From assembly GCF_025061645.1 (NCBI RefSeq), contig NZ_JANYMP010000025.1, forward strand, positions 1 through 64,000: 64,000 bases of DNA. The letters run 5' to 3'. Below the pieces are notes generated by a model. The model was not told where the DNA came from. It made no database searches and saw nothing but the letters and a program-made list of their open reading frames with translations. This DNA is from Umezawaea endophytica (GTDB lineage: Bacteria; Actinomycetota; Actinomycetes; Mycobacteriales; Pseudonocardiaceae). A program made the position numbers and the translations under genes. Shown here piece by piece: positions 44,448 to 53,011 of the stretch (within the stretch, counting starts at the first letter, position 1; each line of letters begins with the position of its first letter).

Positions 44448-45170
44448 GTGCAGGTGGAGGAACCAACCCCCGAACGCGCCCACTGGGCGTTCGCAGCCTT
44501 CTTCACCGGCTTGGCCGGCTACTACCTGTCCACCTTCGCCGTGACCGCCCTGACAGCCGACCGCTTCGAGCAGTTCGACGTCAGCAGCCCCCCGGTCCTG
44601 GGCCCCCTCCTGCTCCTCCTCTTCCTCCCCAACGTCCTCCTCGGCGCGGGCCCGGCCGTGATCTCCCGCCTCAGAGGCGCGGGACCCACCCAGGACTTCG
44701 GCCTCAAACCCACCTGGCGCGACGTCAAGGTGGGCTTGGCCTGCGGCGGCCTGTCCCTCCTGGTGGCCTGGGTGGTCGGCGTCCTCCTCCTCAGCGTCCG
44801 CAGGGACACCGCCGACACCAGGTCGGCCCTGGAGGACATCGGCCTCCTCTCGGGCGGCAAGTCCGTCTGGCTGGCCGTGGCCGCCCTCTTCGTCTTCGCG
44901 GGCGCCCCGATCACCGAGGAACTCCTCACCAGGGGAGCCCTCTGGAAGGCGCTGGAGCACTACCGCGTGCCCCGCACCACGATCCTCGTCCTGACGGCGC
45001 TGATCTTCGCGTTCCTGCACGAGGAGTCGTGGCGCACGCTCGGGCTCTTCGCCCAGGGCGTGGCGATCGGCGCGGCGAGGATGATCACCGGACGCACGTC
45101 GTCCAGCATGGTGGCGCACGCCACGAACAACCTGCTCCCAGCGGTTTACCTGTACGCGGGCGCCTCCTGA
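44448..45170 (+). CDS. CPBP-family intramembrane metalloprotease
   Basis: A 240-residue polytopic membrane protein of the CPBP (Rce1-like/CAAX protease) family with about seven helices. The catalytic motifs are ITEELLTRGALWKALE (Glu-Glu pair followed by Arg), FAFLHEES (His) and MVAHATNN (His, Asn). GTG at 44448 is chosen from GTG codons at 44448 and 44454. It is followed 15 bases later by a second CPBP gene. Bacterial members process or protect against peptides; no bacteriocin gene is adjacent. Confidence 0.85.
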   Translation: MQVEEPTPERAHWAFAAFFTGLAGYYLSTFAVTALTADRFEQFDVSSPPVLGPLLLLLFLPNVLLGAGPAVISRLRGAGPTQDFGLKPTWRDVKVGLACGGLSLLVAWVVGVLLLSVRRDTADTRSALEDIGLLSGGKSVWLAVAALFVFAGAPITEELLTRGALWKALEHYRVPRTTILVLTALIFAFLHEESWRTLGLFAQGVAIGAARMITGRTSSSMVAHATNNLLPAVYLYAGAS

Positions 45171-45185
45171 TTAGGGTGATGACTC

Positions 45186-45965
45186 GTGAACCCACCGCTC
45201 GAACCCCCACCGCAGGGGCTGTTGGCCAGTGTCCGCGCGGTGAGCCGGGAGCCCGAACCCGAACGGGAGGGGCAGCGCTGGGGTTTCGGCGCTTTCCTGC
45301 TCGTCGAGGCCGTCTTCATCCTCAGCGCGGTGTTCATCACCGCCATCGCCAGCACATCGGGAGCCGACCTCTCCAGTTCGATGGCGTTCCTGCTGATCGG
45401 CTCGATCGTGCCGACGGTGCTCGCGGCGGCCGTGGCCGTCGTGATCACCCTCGTGCGCGGCAACGGGCCGTTGATCGACCTCCGCCTGGAGTGGAACTGG
45501 GCGGACGTGAAGGTCGGCCTCAAGCTGGGCGCGCTCGGCATGGTGCTGACCTACGTCGCCGCGATGGTGTGGGCGCGGTTCGTCGGCAACCAGAACGCGA
45601 CGTCCACGATCGGTGAGCTGGTGGACGGCACCACGATGCCGGTGTCGGTGGCCGTGGTGATGTTCCTCTACGTGTGCTTCGTCGGCCCGGTCTGCGAGGA
45701 GCTGATCTACCGCGGCCTGCTGTGGGGCGCGATCGAGCGCCAGGGCTGGAGCAGGTGGGCGGCGTTCCTGCTCACCACGCTGATCTTCGCGGCCAGCCAC
45801 CTCGAACCGCTCCGCACGTCGCTGCTGATCGTCATCGCGCTGCCCATCGGCATCGCCAGGCTGATCACCCGCAGGCTGACCGCCAGCGTGGTCGCGCACG
45901 TCGTGAACAACTTCCTGCCCGGCCTGACGATCCTGCTCATCGCCGTCGGGGTGATGCCCGCGTGA
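45186..45965 (+). CDS. CPBP-family intramembrane metalloprotease
   Basis: A 259-residue CPBP-family protein and probable tandem relative of the previous gene: [24 protein letters not shown] and [12 protein letters not shown] match the catalytic blocks. A 30-residue Pro/Glu-rich cytoplasmic N-terminus precedes the membrane core. GTG start at 45186; its stop overlaps the start of pxpA by four bases, so the three genes are probably one operon. Substrate unknown. Confidence 0.87.
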   Translation: MNPPLEPPPQGLLASVRAVSREPEPEREGQRWGFGAFLLVEAVFILSAVFITAIASTSGADLSSSMAFLLIGSIVPTVLAAAVAVVITLVRGNGPLIDLRLEWNWADVKVGLKLGALGMVLTYVAAMVWARFVGNQNATSTIGELVDGTTMPVSVAVVMFLYVCFVGPVCEELIYRGLLWGAIERQGWSRWAAFLLTTLIFAASHLEPLRTSLLIVIALPIGIARLITRRLTASVVAHVVNNFLPGLTILLIAVGVMPA

Positions 45966-46726
45966 TCGACCTCAACAGCGACCTCGGCGAGGGGTTCGGC
46001 GTCTGGCGCCTCGGCGACGACGACGCGCTGCTCGACGTGGTGACCAGCGCGAACGTGGCCTGCGGTTTCCACGCGGGGGACCCGTCGACCATGCGCAGGG
46101 TGTGCGCCGCCGCCGCGGAGCGCGGGGTGTCGGTCGGCGCCCAGGTGTCCTACCGGGACCTCGCCGGGTTCGGCCGCCGCTTCATCGACGTCGACCCGGC
46201 GGAGCTGGCCGACGAGGTGCTCTACCAGGTCGGTGCGCTCGACGCGTGCGCCAGGGCGGCGGGCACGGCGGTCGCGTACGTGAAGCCGCACGGAGCCCTC
46301 TACAACGCGGCCGTGCACCACGAGGCGCAGGCGCGGGCCGTGGTCGACGGCGTCCGCGCGTTCGGCGCCCTGCCCGTGCTCGGCCTGCCGGGTTCGCGCC
46401 TGCTGGCCGAGGCCGAGGCCGCCGGGCTGCCCGCCGTGACCGAGGCGTTCGCGGACCGCGGGTACACGCCCGAGGGGGCGCTGGTGTCCCGCCGGGAGTC
46501 GAACGCGCTGCTCACGGACACCCCGGCCATCGTCGACCGGGCCCTCCGGCTGGCCGAACGGGGGGAGATCGTCGCCGTCGACGGCACGGTCCTGAACACC
46601 GGCGCGGCGTCGCTCTGCCTGCACGGCGACACCCCCGGAGCCGTCGCGCACGCCCGTGCGGTGCGGGACGCGCTGACCTCCGCGGGGGTCCATCTGGTGG
46701 CTTTCGCCCGACCGATTCGGCCGTAG
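45962..46726 (+). CDS. pxpA: 5-oxoprolinase subunit PxpA (LamB/YcsF family)
   Basis: PxpA acts with PxpB and PxpC to open 5-oxoproline to glutamate with ATP. The 254-residue protein has the family start [60 protein letters not shown] and the final [19 protein letters not shown] start overlaps the CPBP gene stop. PxpB and PxpC usually lie beside it but are not in the window, so activity depends on genes elsewhere. Confidence 0.92.
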   Translation: MIDLNSDLGEGFGVWRLGDDDALLDVVTSANVACGFHAGDPSTMRRVCAAAAERGVSVGAQVSYRDLAGFGRRFIDVDPAELADEVLYQVGALDACARAAGTAVAYVKPHGALYNAAVHHEAQARAVVDGVRAFGALPVLGLPGSRLLAEAEAAGLPAVTEAFADRGYTPEGALVSRRESNALLTDTPAIVDRALRLAERGEIVAVDGTVLNTGAASLCLHGDTPGAVAHARAVRDALTSAGVHLVAFARPIRP

Positions 46727-46735
46727 CGGAGGCCG

Positions 46736-46755
46736 TCTGGCAGAATGGACTGTTG
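46736..46755 (+). promoter_or_regulatory. Promoter-like motif before rpsP
   Basis: TCTGGCAGAATGGACTGTTG, 127 bases before the rpsP start. A near copy (TCTGGCACACTGGACAGGTTG) lies the same distance before rplS, so it is probably the shared core promoter or regulatory site of these two ribosomal protein transcripts. Confidence 0.5.
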
Positions 46756-46881
46756 TTCGCCGAGGCCGGACCCTCTCACCGTGCTGTGGCGCCATGTTCT
46801 TTGGGCTTTCCCACCCGTGCCCCACTCGGGTGACGAGCGCCCGCACCTTGGTAAACGAGAGCTTGAGGAGTACCAGTACCC

Positions 46882-47319
46882 GTGGCCGTCAAGATCAAGC
46901 TTCAGCGGCTTGGCAAGATCCGTCAGCCTTACTACCGGATCATCGTTTCGGACGCTCGCACCCGCCGCAACGGCAAGGCCATCGAGACGATCGGCAAGTA
47001 CCACCCCAAGGAGGAGCCGTCGTTCATCGACGTCGACTCCGACCGGGCGCAGTACTGGCTGGGCGTCGGCGCGCAGCCGACCGAGTCCGTCCAGCGCCTG
47101 CTGGAGATCACCGGTGACTGGCAGAAGTTCAAGAAGCTGCCGGGCGAAGAGGGCACGCTGAAGGTGAAGGAGGCCAAGACGTCGAAGGCCGACCTCTTCG
47201 CCGCCGCCCTCGCCGCCGCTTCGTCGGAGCCGATGGCCGAGGCCACCACCCCGAAGAAGAAGTCCGCGAAGAAGGCTGACGCGGAACCTGCCGCCGAGGC
47301 GCCCAAGGACGAGGCGTGA
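46882..47319 (+). CDS. rpsP: 30S ribosomal protein S16
   Basis: S16 helps assemble the 5' domain of the 30S subunit. The 145-residue protein starts [33 protein letters not shown], as expected. The core ends near residue 95 and an Ala/Lys/Glu-rich tail of about 50 residues follows, typical of actinobacteria. The GTG start has GAGGAG twelve bases upstream. It heads the rpsP-KH-rimM-trmD cluster; the KH gene overlaps its stop. Confidence 0.97.
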   Translation: MAVKIKLQRLGKIRQPYYRIIVSDARTRRNGKAIETIGKYHPKEEPSFIDVDSDRAQYWLGVGAQPTESVQRLLEITGDWQKFKKLPGEEGTLKVKEAKTSKADLFAAALAAASSEPMAEATTPKKKSAKKADAEPAAEAPKDEA

Positions 47320-47555
47320 GTTTGTTGGCTGACGCCCTCGAACACCTCGTTCGTGGCATCGTCGACCACCCGGACGACGTCCGGGTGACCTTGGTCACCA
47401 CTCGTCGCGGTCGCACCCTCGAGGTGCACGTCCACCCGGACGACCTCGGCAAGGTGATCGGGCGCGGCGGTCGCACCGCCACCGCCCTGCGCACCGTCAT
47501 GGCCGGTATCGGTGGCCGTGGCGTTCGCGTCGACGTGGTCGACACCGACCGCTAG
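47316..47555 (+). CDS. khpA: KH-domain RNA-binding protein KhpA
   Basis: A 79-residue protein that is nearly all one KH domain, with the RNA-binding loop [18 protein letters not shown]. KhpA binds many RNAs, often with KhpB, and is conserved between rpsP and rimM in Gram-positive bacteria. GTG start overlaps the rpsP stop by four bases. Confidence 0.93.
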   Translation: MSLLADALEHLVRGIVDHPDDVRVTLVTTRRGRTLEVHVHPDDLGKVIGRGGRTATALRTVMAGIGGRGVRVDVVDTDR

Positions 47556-47581
47556 CCACAACAAGCACACAGAAGTAGGGC

Positions 47582-48100
47582 ATGGACGTCGTCGTCGGCC
47601 GCGTGGCCAAGGCGCACGGGATCACCGGCGAACTCGCCGTTGACGTGCGCACCGATTCACCCGAGACGCGGTTCGCGCTCGGTTCGGCACTGGTCGCGAA
47701 GCTGCGCGATGGGACGACGCGCACCCTCACCGTCGCAGCCGCCCGGAACCACTCCGGGCGGCTGCTGGTGCGTTTCGAGCAGGTGCTGACCAGGGACGTC
47801 GCGGAGTCGCTGCGCGGCACGCTGCTGCTGGGCAGCACGGACGACCTGCCGCCGACCGACGACCCGGACGAGTTCTACGACCACGAGCTCGAAGGCCTGG
47901 TCGTGGAGATGCTCGACGGGACGAAGGTAGGCACCGTCAAGGAGATCGCCCACACCGCGGGTGCCGAGCTGCTCGTCGTCAACCGCGAGGGCGGCGGCGA
48001 ACTGCTGGTGCCGTTCGTGCGGCAGATCGTGCCGACCGTGGACGTCAAGGGCGGCAAGGTCGTCATCGACCCGCCGGAGGGCCTGCTCGATGCGGATTGA
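47582..48100 (+). CDS. rimM: Ribosome maturation factor RimM
   Basis: RimM binds S19 and helps mature the 3' domain of 16S rRNA. The 172-residue protein has the N-terminal beta-barrel ([23 protein letters not shown]) and the C-terminal PRC domain ([24 protein letters not shown]). It overlaps trmD by 11 bases, so the two are coupled. Confidence 0.95.
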   Translation: MDVVVGRVAKAHGITGELAVDVRTDSPETRFALGSALVAKLRDGTTRTLTVAAARNHSGRLLVRFEQVLTRDVAESLRGTLLLGSTDDLPPTDDPDEFYDHELEGLVVEMLDGTKVGTVKEIAHTAGAELLVVNREGGGELLVPFVRQIVPTVDVKGGKVVIDPPEGLLDAD

Positions 48101-48842
48101 CGTTCTGACGATCTTCCCCGAGTACCTCGACCCGATCAGGGCCGCGCTGCTCGGCAAGGCGATCGACAAGGGCTTGATCAGCGTCGACGTGCACGACCTC
48201 CGCGACTGGACGCACGACGTGCACAAGGCCGTGGACAACAGCCCGTACGGCGGCGGTCCCGGCATGGTGATGCGGCCGCAGGTCTGGGGCGACGCGCTCG
48301 ACCAGGTGTGCGCCGGTGACCCGGCGCCGCGGCTGGTCGTGCCGACCCCGGCGGGGCGGCCGTTCACCCAGGCGCTGGCGCACGAGTACGCGGCCGAGCC
48401 GCGGCTGGTGTTCGCCTGCGGGCGCTACGAGGGCATCGACCAGCGCGTGATCGACGACGCGTCCACCCGCATGCGCGTGGACGAGGTCTCCATCGGCGAC
48501 TACGTGCTCGTCGGCGGCGAGGTGGCGGTGCTGGTGATGGTCGAGGCCGTCGTCCGCCTGCTGCCCGGCGTGCTCGGCAACCCGCGCTCGGCGGCGGAGG
48601 ACTCGTTCTCCGACGGCCTGCTCGAAGGGCCGAGCTACACCCGTCCGGAGGTGTGGCGCGACCTGTCGGTGCCGGACGTGCTGCTGTCGGGCAACCACCG
48701 GCTGATCGACCGCTGGCGCCGTGACCAATCGCTCGAACGGACCCTGCACAGGCGTCCTGAGCTGCTCGAAGCCCTTCCTGAGGAATCCTTCGACAAGCAC
48801 GACCGGGCCCTGCTCGACCGACTGCGGTCGGTGGAGGAGTAG
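48090..48842 (+). CDS. trmD: tRNA (guanine37-N1)-methyltransferase
   Basis: TrmD makes m1G37 in tRNAs and prevents frameshifting. The 250-residue SPOUT enzyme has [12 protein letters not shown] at the start, [16 protein letters not shown], the knot strand [15 protein letters not shown] with the active-site region, and [20 protein letters not shown] plus the Asp-rich [15 protein letters not shown] lies within the end of rimM. Confidence 0.97.
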   Translation: MRIDVLTIFPEYLDPIRAALLGKAIDKGLISVDVHDLRDWTHDVHKAVDNSPYGGGPGMVMRPQVWGDALDQVCAGDPAPRLVVPTPAGRPFTQALAHEYAAEPRLVFACGRYEGIDQRVIDDASTRMRVDEVSIGDYVLVGGEVAVLVMVEAVVRLLPGVLGNPRSAAEDSFSDGLLEGPSYTRPEVWRDLSVPDVLLSGNHRLIDRWRRDQSLERTLHRRPELLEALPEESFDKHDRALLDRLRSVEE

Positions 48843-48868
48843 GGTCGATTTCATTCCGGAGGTGCCCA

Positions 48869-48889
48869 TCTGGCACACTGGACAGGTTG
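48869..48889 (+). promoter_or_regulatory. Promoter-like motif before rplS
   Basis: TCTGGCACACTGGACAGGTTG, 122 bases before the rplS start and 27 bases after trmD. It closely matches the motif before rpsP, suggesting that rplS has its own promoter of the same kind. Confidence 0.5.
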
Positions 48890-49010
48890 CTGCAGCCGGT
48901 TATTCGTTCCGGCGCGCGCCGCAAGCCCGCCCCCAAGGTGTCGCACTCTGAAGCTGCATTGCGCTCTGGGGGAGTACGCGAGACATATTGAGGACGAGGA
49001 CGGACCACCG

Positions 49011-49370
49011 ATGAACACCCTGGACGCTCTTGACGCCCAGTCGCTGCGCTCCGACATCCCCAGCTTCCGGCCGGGCGACACGCTGAAGGTTCACGTCCGG
49101 GTCATCGAGGGCACGCGCGAGCGGGTCCAGGTGTTCCAGGGCATCGTGATTCGCCGCCAGGGTGGCGGGATTCGCGAGACCTTCACGGTTCGCAAGGTCT
49201 CCTTCGGTGTCGGCGTCGAGCGCACCTTCCCGGTGCACTCCCCGAACATCGCGGAGATCGAGGTCGCGACCCGTGGCGCCGTGCGCCGCGCGAAGCTGTA
49301 CTACCTCCGGGATCTGCGCGGCAAGGCCGCCAAGATCAAGGAGAAGCGCACCGCCAAGCCGGGTGCCTGA
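49011..49370 (+). CDS. rplS: 50S ribosomal protein L19
   Basis: L19 sits at the 30S-50S interface. The 119-residue protein has the usual [65 protein letters not shown] and [21 protein letters not shown] start. It has a separate 168-bp leader with a promoter-like motif and precedes two signal peptidase genes. Confidence 0.98.
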   Translation: MNTLDALDAQSLRSDIPSFRPGDTLKVHVRVIEGTRERVQVFQGIVIRRQGGGIRETFTVRKVSFGVGVERTFPVHSPNIAEIEVATRGAVRRAKLYYLRDLRGKAAKIKEKRTAKPGA

Positions 49371-49404
49371 CAGCGTCTCGCATCCCTACGCGTAGCCTGC
49401 CTAC

Positions 49405-50343
49405 GTGGCAGACCCCGTGCGTTCGTCCGCTGACGGCAACGATTCAGATCCCCAGGGTGAAGATCGTGTCAGCGACCCAGCCGTAACCCCCGAGGCCGAG
49501 TTCGAGTCCATTCCGGACTCGGCCGGGGGTGGCAGGTCCAAGGCGAAGAAGAAGACCCCGCTGTGGCGTGAACTGCTGATCCTCGCGGGGACCGCACTGG
49601 TGCTCACCTTCGTGATCCAGACGTTCCTGGCGCGGGTCTACGTGATCCCGTCGGCGTCGATGGAGCAAACGCTGCACGGGTGCCCCGGCTGCGTGAACGA
49701 CAAGGTGCTGGTCGACAAGCTCACCTACGACTTCGCCGACATCTCGCCCGGTGAAGTGGTCGTGTTCCGCGGCCCCGACTCGTGGGGCCAGAACGACATC
49801 CAGTCCAACCGTTCGGACAACCCGGTCGTCGCCGCGCTCCAGAGCGCCGCGTCCGTGGTGGGCCTCGCGCCGCCGGACGAGCGCGACTTCGTCAAGCGCG
49901 TCATCGCCACGGGCGGCCAGACCGTCCAGTGCTGCGACGACAAGCACCGGCTGATCGTCGACGGCAAGCCCCTCGACGAGCCGTACATCTACTGGCAGCC
50001 GGGCACCGGTCCCGAGGACCACGAGCCGTTCGAACCCGTGAAGGTCCCCGAAGGACACCTTTGGGTGATGGGTGACAACCGCACGAACTCCACCGACTCC
50101 CGCAAGCAGGGTGGCGGCGGCGTGGCGGGCACCGTCCCCGAGGCGAACGTCATCGGCAAGGCCCGCGTCATCGTCATCCCGCCCTCACGCTGGGGCGGGA
50201 TCAGCGACCACAACCCCCAGTCGATCGCCATCGGCGCCCCGGAGTGGCAGCGCGGTTTGCCCGCCGGTGTCGCAATCGCGTCGGCGTGGCCGGTTCTGTT
50301 CCTGGGTCGGCGACTGCGCGATCGGCTGTTCACCCGTCGCTGA
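49405..50343 (+). CDS. lepB: Signal peptidase I (first copy)
   Basis: Type I signal peptidase, 312 residues, which cuts signal peptides outside the membrane. A 50-residue acidic cytoplasmic N-terminus leads to one membrane helix (LLILAGTALVLTFVIQTFLA), then box B IPSASMEQT with catalytic Ser85, box D DFVKRVIATGGQTV with catalytic Lys164, and box E VMGDNRTNSTDSR. A second hydrophobic helix near the C-terminus is unusual outside actinobacteria. Cys93/Cys96 and Cys176/Cys177 could form disulfides near the active site. GTG start. It is followed by a second copy 37 bases on. Confidence 0.95.
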   Translation: MADPVRSSADGNDSDPQGEDRVSDPAVTPEAEFESIPDSAGGGRSKAKKKTPLWRELLILAGTALVLTFVIQTFLARVYVIPSASMEQTLHGCPGCVNDKVLVDKLTYDFADISPGEVVVFRGPDSWGQNDIQSNRSDNPVVAALQSAASVVGLAPPDERDFVKRVIATGGQTVQCCDDKHRLIVDGKPLDEPYIYWQPGTGPEDHEPFEPVKVPEGHLWVMGDNRTNSTDSRKQGGGGVAGTVPEANVIGKARVIVIPPSRWGGISDHNPQSIAIGAPEWQRGLPAGVAIASAWPVLFLGRRLRDRLFTRR

Positions 50344-50380
50344 ACCGGGTTCACACACAACGTCTGGGTACTCTGAGCGG

Positions 50381-51295
50381 GTGGTAGACGTAGTGCCCTC
50401 CCGAGGCCCATCCGATGAAGACCCCTATCGCTCCAGCGATGAGGAGGCCGTCGAGGCCTGGCGGGAGCGTGCGCGGAAAGCCCAGAAGGGCAAGCGCAAG
50501 GGTTCGTTCTGGAAAGAGCTGCCGATCCTGGTGGTCGTGGCCTTCGGGCTCGCCTTCCTGATCCAGACCTTCCTGGCGCGGGTGTACATGATCCCGTCGG
50601 AGTCGATGGAGCAGACGCTGCACGGCTGCAACGGCTGCTACGGCGACCGCGTGCTGGTCGACAAGATCACGTACGACTTCAGCGAACCCGCTCCCGGCGA
50701 CGTGATCGTCTTCCACGGGCCGCAGAGCTGGCAGAACGACTTCGTGACGGCGGAGCCGACGAACGCGTTCCAGAAGGGCCTCCAGGGGCTCGGCGCGCTC
50801 ATCGGCCTGCCCTCCGCCAGCCAGGAGGACTTCGTCAAGCGCGTCATCGCCGTGGGCGGCCAGACGGTGAAGTGCTGCGACGACAAGAACCGGGTCACCG
50901 TCGACGGCAAGCCCCTCGACGAGTCGTACCTGTACTGGGAACCGGGCCGGAGCACCGTCCAGGAGTCGTTCGCCGACCTGACGATCCCGAAGGGCTTCCT
51001 GTTCGTGCTGGGCGACAACCGCAACGACTCGTGCGACTCGCGGTGCCAGGGCGACGGCCGGGAAGGCGGGCTCGTGCCGATCGACAACGTCGTGGGCAAG
51101 GCGCGCGCCGTCGTGCTGCCACCCTCGCGCTGGCAGGGCGTCACGGACCACAACCCGCAGTCCCAGGTCGTCGCCATGGGCGCCCCGTCCTGGCAGTCCG
51201 CGCTCCCCGCGGGCGTCGGCATCGCCTTCGCGTGGCCGGTGCTGTTCCTCGGCAAGCGTGCGCGGGCCAGGTTCCGCCGCAAGACCCTGGGATAG
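50381..51295 (+). CDS. lepB: Signal peptidase I (second copy)
   Basis: A 304-residue signal peptidase I, paralogue of the gene just upstream. Catalytic Ser75 lies in IPSESMEQT and Lys153 in DFVKRVIAVGGQTV, with VLGDNRNDSCDSRCQ as box E. The cysteine pattern is kept (Cys83/Cys86, Cys165/Cys166), and a further pair appears in box E. The membrane helix at about 47-67 and the C-terminal helix are also kept. GTG at 50381 opens the protein with VVDVVPSRGP. Two copies in tandem suggest different substrate sets. Confidence 0.94.
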   Translation: MVDVVPSRGPSDEDPYRSSDEEAVEAWRERARKAQKGKRKGSFWKELPILVVVAFGLAFLIQTFLARVYMIPSESMEQTLHGCNGCYGDRVLVDKITYDFSEPAPGDVIVFHGPQSWQNDFVTAEPTNAFQKGLQGLGALIGLPSASQEDFVKRVIAVGGQTVKCCDDKNRVTVDGKPLDESYLYWEPGRSTVQESFADLTIPKGFLFVLGDNRNDSCDSRCQGDGREGGLVPIDNVVGKARAVVLPPSRWQGVTDHNPQSQVVAMGAPSWQSALPAGVGIAFAWPVLFLGKRARARFRRKTLG

Positions 51296-51304
51296 GGTCG
51301 TCGG

Positions 51305-52099
51305 GTGATCCGCAACCCACCCCGCGTGGTCGTCCGGCGGGACGCCGGGATCTGGGCCCTGCAAGCCGCGCTGGACCGCCGTGGACTCGGCCCCGTCGCC
51401 GGGGTCGACGAAGCGGGCCGCGGCGCGTGCGCGGGCCCGCTGGTGGTCGCGTCGTGCGTGCTGAAGCCCAAGGACGCGGCGCGCTTCGAGGGGCTGACGG
51501 ACTCCAAGCTGCTCACCGCCGCCGCCAGGGACCGCATGTACGACGTGGTGCTGGCCCGCGCGGTGGACTACACGGTCATCGTGATCCCGGCCGCCGAGGT
51601 CGACGGGATCGGCGTGCACGTGGCGAACATCGAGGGCATGCGGCGGGCCGTGGCCCAGTTGTCCGGCCACCCCGGTTACGTGCTGACGGACGGGTTCCGG
51701 GTGCCGGGCCTGACCGCGCCGAGCATGCCGGTGGTGAAGGGCGACCGGGTGGCCGCGTGCGTCGCCGCCGCGTCGGTGCTCGCGAAGGTCACCAGGGACC
51801 GGATCATGTCCGGCCTGCACGGCGAGCTGCCGGTCTACGGCTTCGACGTCCACAAGGGGTACTGCACCGCCGTGCACACCTCCGCGCTGGTGGAACACGG
51901 CCCGAGCGCGGAGCACCGGTGGTCGTATGCGAACGTGGCGTCAGCCGCGATCCGGCACGGACTTGAGCCGCCACACCGTGTGGCGCGCAGTGTGGCCGCG
52001 ATCGGCGTGGTCCAGAATGGGGCACCCCCGGTTGCGGGGGCGGCAGGGCTCGCGACGAGGAGGGGCGCGGATTCGATGATTACCCGCGCGGAGGCGTAA
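51305..52099 (+). CDS. rnhB: Ribonuclease HII
   Basis: RNase HII removes ribonucleotides from DNA and RNA primers. The 264-residue protein has the catalytic [17 protein letters not shown] (Asp35, Glu36), a later Asp in YVLTDGF and a third acidic region [23 protein letters not shown]. The usual fold ends near residue 225, and the last 40 residues are extra. GTG start nine bases after lepB; its stop shares one base with the start of the DUF2469 gene. Confidence 0.95.
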   Translation: MIRNPPRVVVRRDAGIWALQAALDRRGLGPVAGVDEAGRGACAGPLVVASCVLKPKDAARFEGLTDSKLLTAAARDRMYDVVLARAVDYTVIVIPAAEVDGIGVHVANIEGMRRAVAQLSGHPGYVLTDGFRVPGLTAPSMPVVKGDRVAACVAAASVLAKVTRDRIMSGLHGELPVYGFDVHKGYCTAVHTSALVEHGPSAEHRWSYANVASAAIRHGLEPPHRVARSVAAIGVVQNGAPPVAGAAGLATRRGADSMITRAEA

Positions 52100-52422
52100 T
52101 GAGTGCAGAGGATCTCGAAAAGTACGAGACCGAGATGGAGCTGTCGCTGTACAAGGAGTACCGCGACATCGTCAGCCAGTTCTCGTTCGTCGTGGAGACC
52201 GAACGGCGGTTCTACCTCGCCAATTCGGTGGACGTGCAGGTTCGCAACGCGGACGGCGAGGTCTACTTCGAGGTGCGCATGTCCGATGCCTGGGTGTGGG
52301 ACATGTACCGCCCGGCCAGGTTCGTGAAGAACGTCCGCGTCATCACGTTCAAGGACGTGAACGTCGAGGAGCTGGACAAGCCCGACCTGCGGCTTCCCGA
52401 GGGCGGCCCGTTCGACACGTGA
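52099..52422 (+). CDS. DUF2469 family protein
   Basis: A 107-residue acidic protein of the actinobacteria-wide DUF2469 family (start SAEDLEKYETEMELSLYKEYRDIVSQFSFVVE..., then YEVRMSDAWVWDMYRP-like core and VNVEELDKPDLRLPE end). Function is unknown. It nearly always follows rnhB, as here, with one base of overlap, which suggests a link to nucleic acid metabolism. Confidence 0.93.
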   Translation: MSAEDLEKYETEMELSLYKEYRDIVSQFSFVVETERRFYLANSVDVQVRNADGEVYFEVRMSDAWVWDMYRPARFVKNVRVITFKDVNVEELDKPDLRLPEGGPFDT

Positions 52423-52447
52423 TCCACCGGCGCACGCCGACCTCGGT

Positions 52448-52487
52448 CTTCAGGGGACCCCTCCGCTGGTGGAGGGGTCCCCTGAAG
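52448..52487 (+). terminator. Strong hairpin after the rnhB-DUF2469 unit
   Basis: Perfect 17-bp stem (CTTCAGGGGACCCCTCC and its complement) with a 6-base loop, 25 bases after the DUF2469 stop. No T-run. It separates the lepB-rnhB block from the yraN-yifB block. Confidence 0.75.
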
Positions 52488-52549
52488 GCTGTCCGCACTA
52501 GCACACCCGTCCGACAGTTCGCGCTGATCAGGCCGTTGAAGATCGCGAC

Positions 52550-52577
52550 CTGTCCACAGCCCCGGTAGTTGTCCACA
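52550..52577. promoter_or_regulatory. Pair of DnaA-box-like sites before yraN
   Basis: TTGTCCACA at 52569-52577 is identical to the actinobacterial DnaA box; CTGTCCACA at 52550-52558 differs by one base. They are in the same orientation, 19 bp apart, in the gap before yraN. Confidence 0.5.
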
Positions 52578-52651
52578 GTTCCGGGATTCCCCCTGGCCGC
52601 TCCTCGCCCCCCTGGGCAGAGTCGAACCAGACGACCGAGGGGGAACGACAG

Positions 52652-53011
52652 ATGGTGGACGTGGCCGAACGCACCCTGGGCAGGCAGGGCGAGGACCTGG
52701 CGTGCGAGTACCTGGAGCGCCTGGGCCTGGTGGTCCTGAGCCGCAACTGGGCCTGCCGCGACGGCGAGCTCGACGCGGTGTGCACCGACGGCGACCAGTT
52801 GATCGTGGTGGAGGTCAAGAGCAGATCCGGTGTCGCGTTCGGCGGCCCGCTGGAGGCCGTGACACCGGAGAAGCTGGCCCGCGTCCGCAAGGCGACCCAG
52901 CGCTGGCTGATGGCGTACCGCGTCGGCTGGGTGTCCATCAGGTACGACGCGATCTCCGTCCTCTGGACACCGGAGGGTGAAGTTCGGCTGCACCACCTGA
53001 AAGGCTTGTGA
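52652..53011 (+). CDS. yraN: YraN family (UPF0102) endonuclease-like protein
   Basis: A 119-residue protein with the PD-(D/E)XK-like fold of the YraN family: LGRQGEDLACEYLERLGLVVLSRNWACRDGELDAVC, then LIVVEVKSRSGVAFG (the ExK motif). Related proteins are thought to act on DNA, but activity is not well shown. ATG start with GAGGGGGA upstream. It overlaps yifB by one to four bases, as in most actinobacteria. Confidence 0.92.
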   Translation: MVDVAERTLGRQGEDLACEYLERLGLVVLSRNWACRDGELDAVCTDGDQLIVVEVKSRSGVAFGGPLEAVTPEKLARVRKATQRWLMAYRVGWVSIRYDAISVLWTPEGEVRLHHLKGL

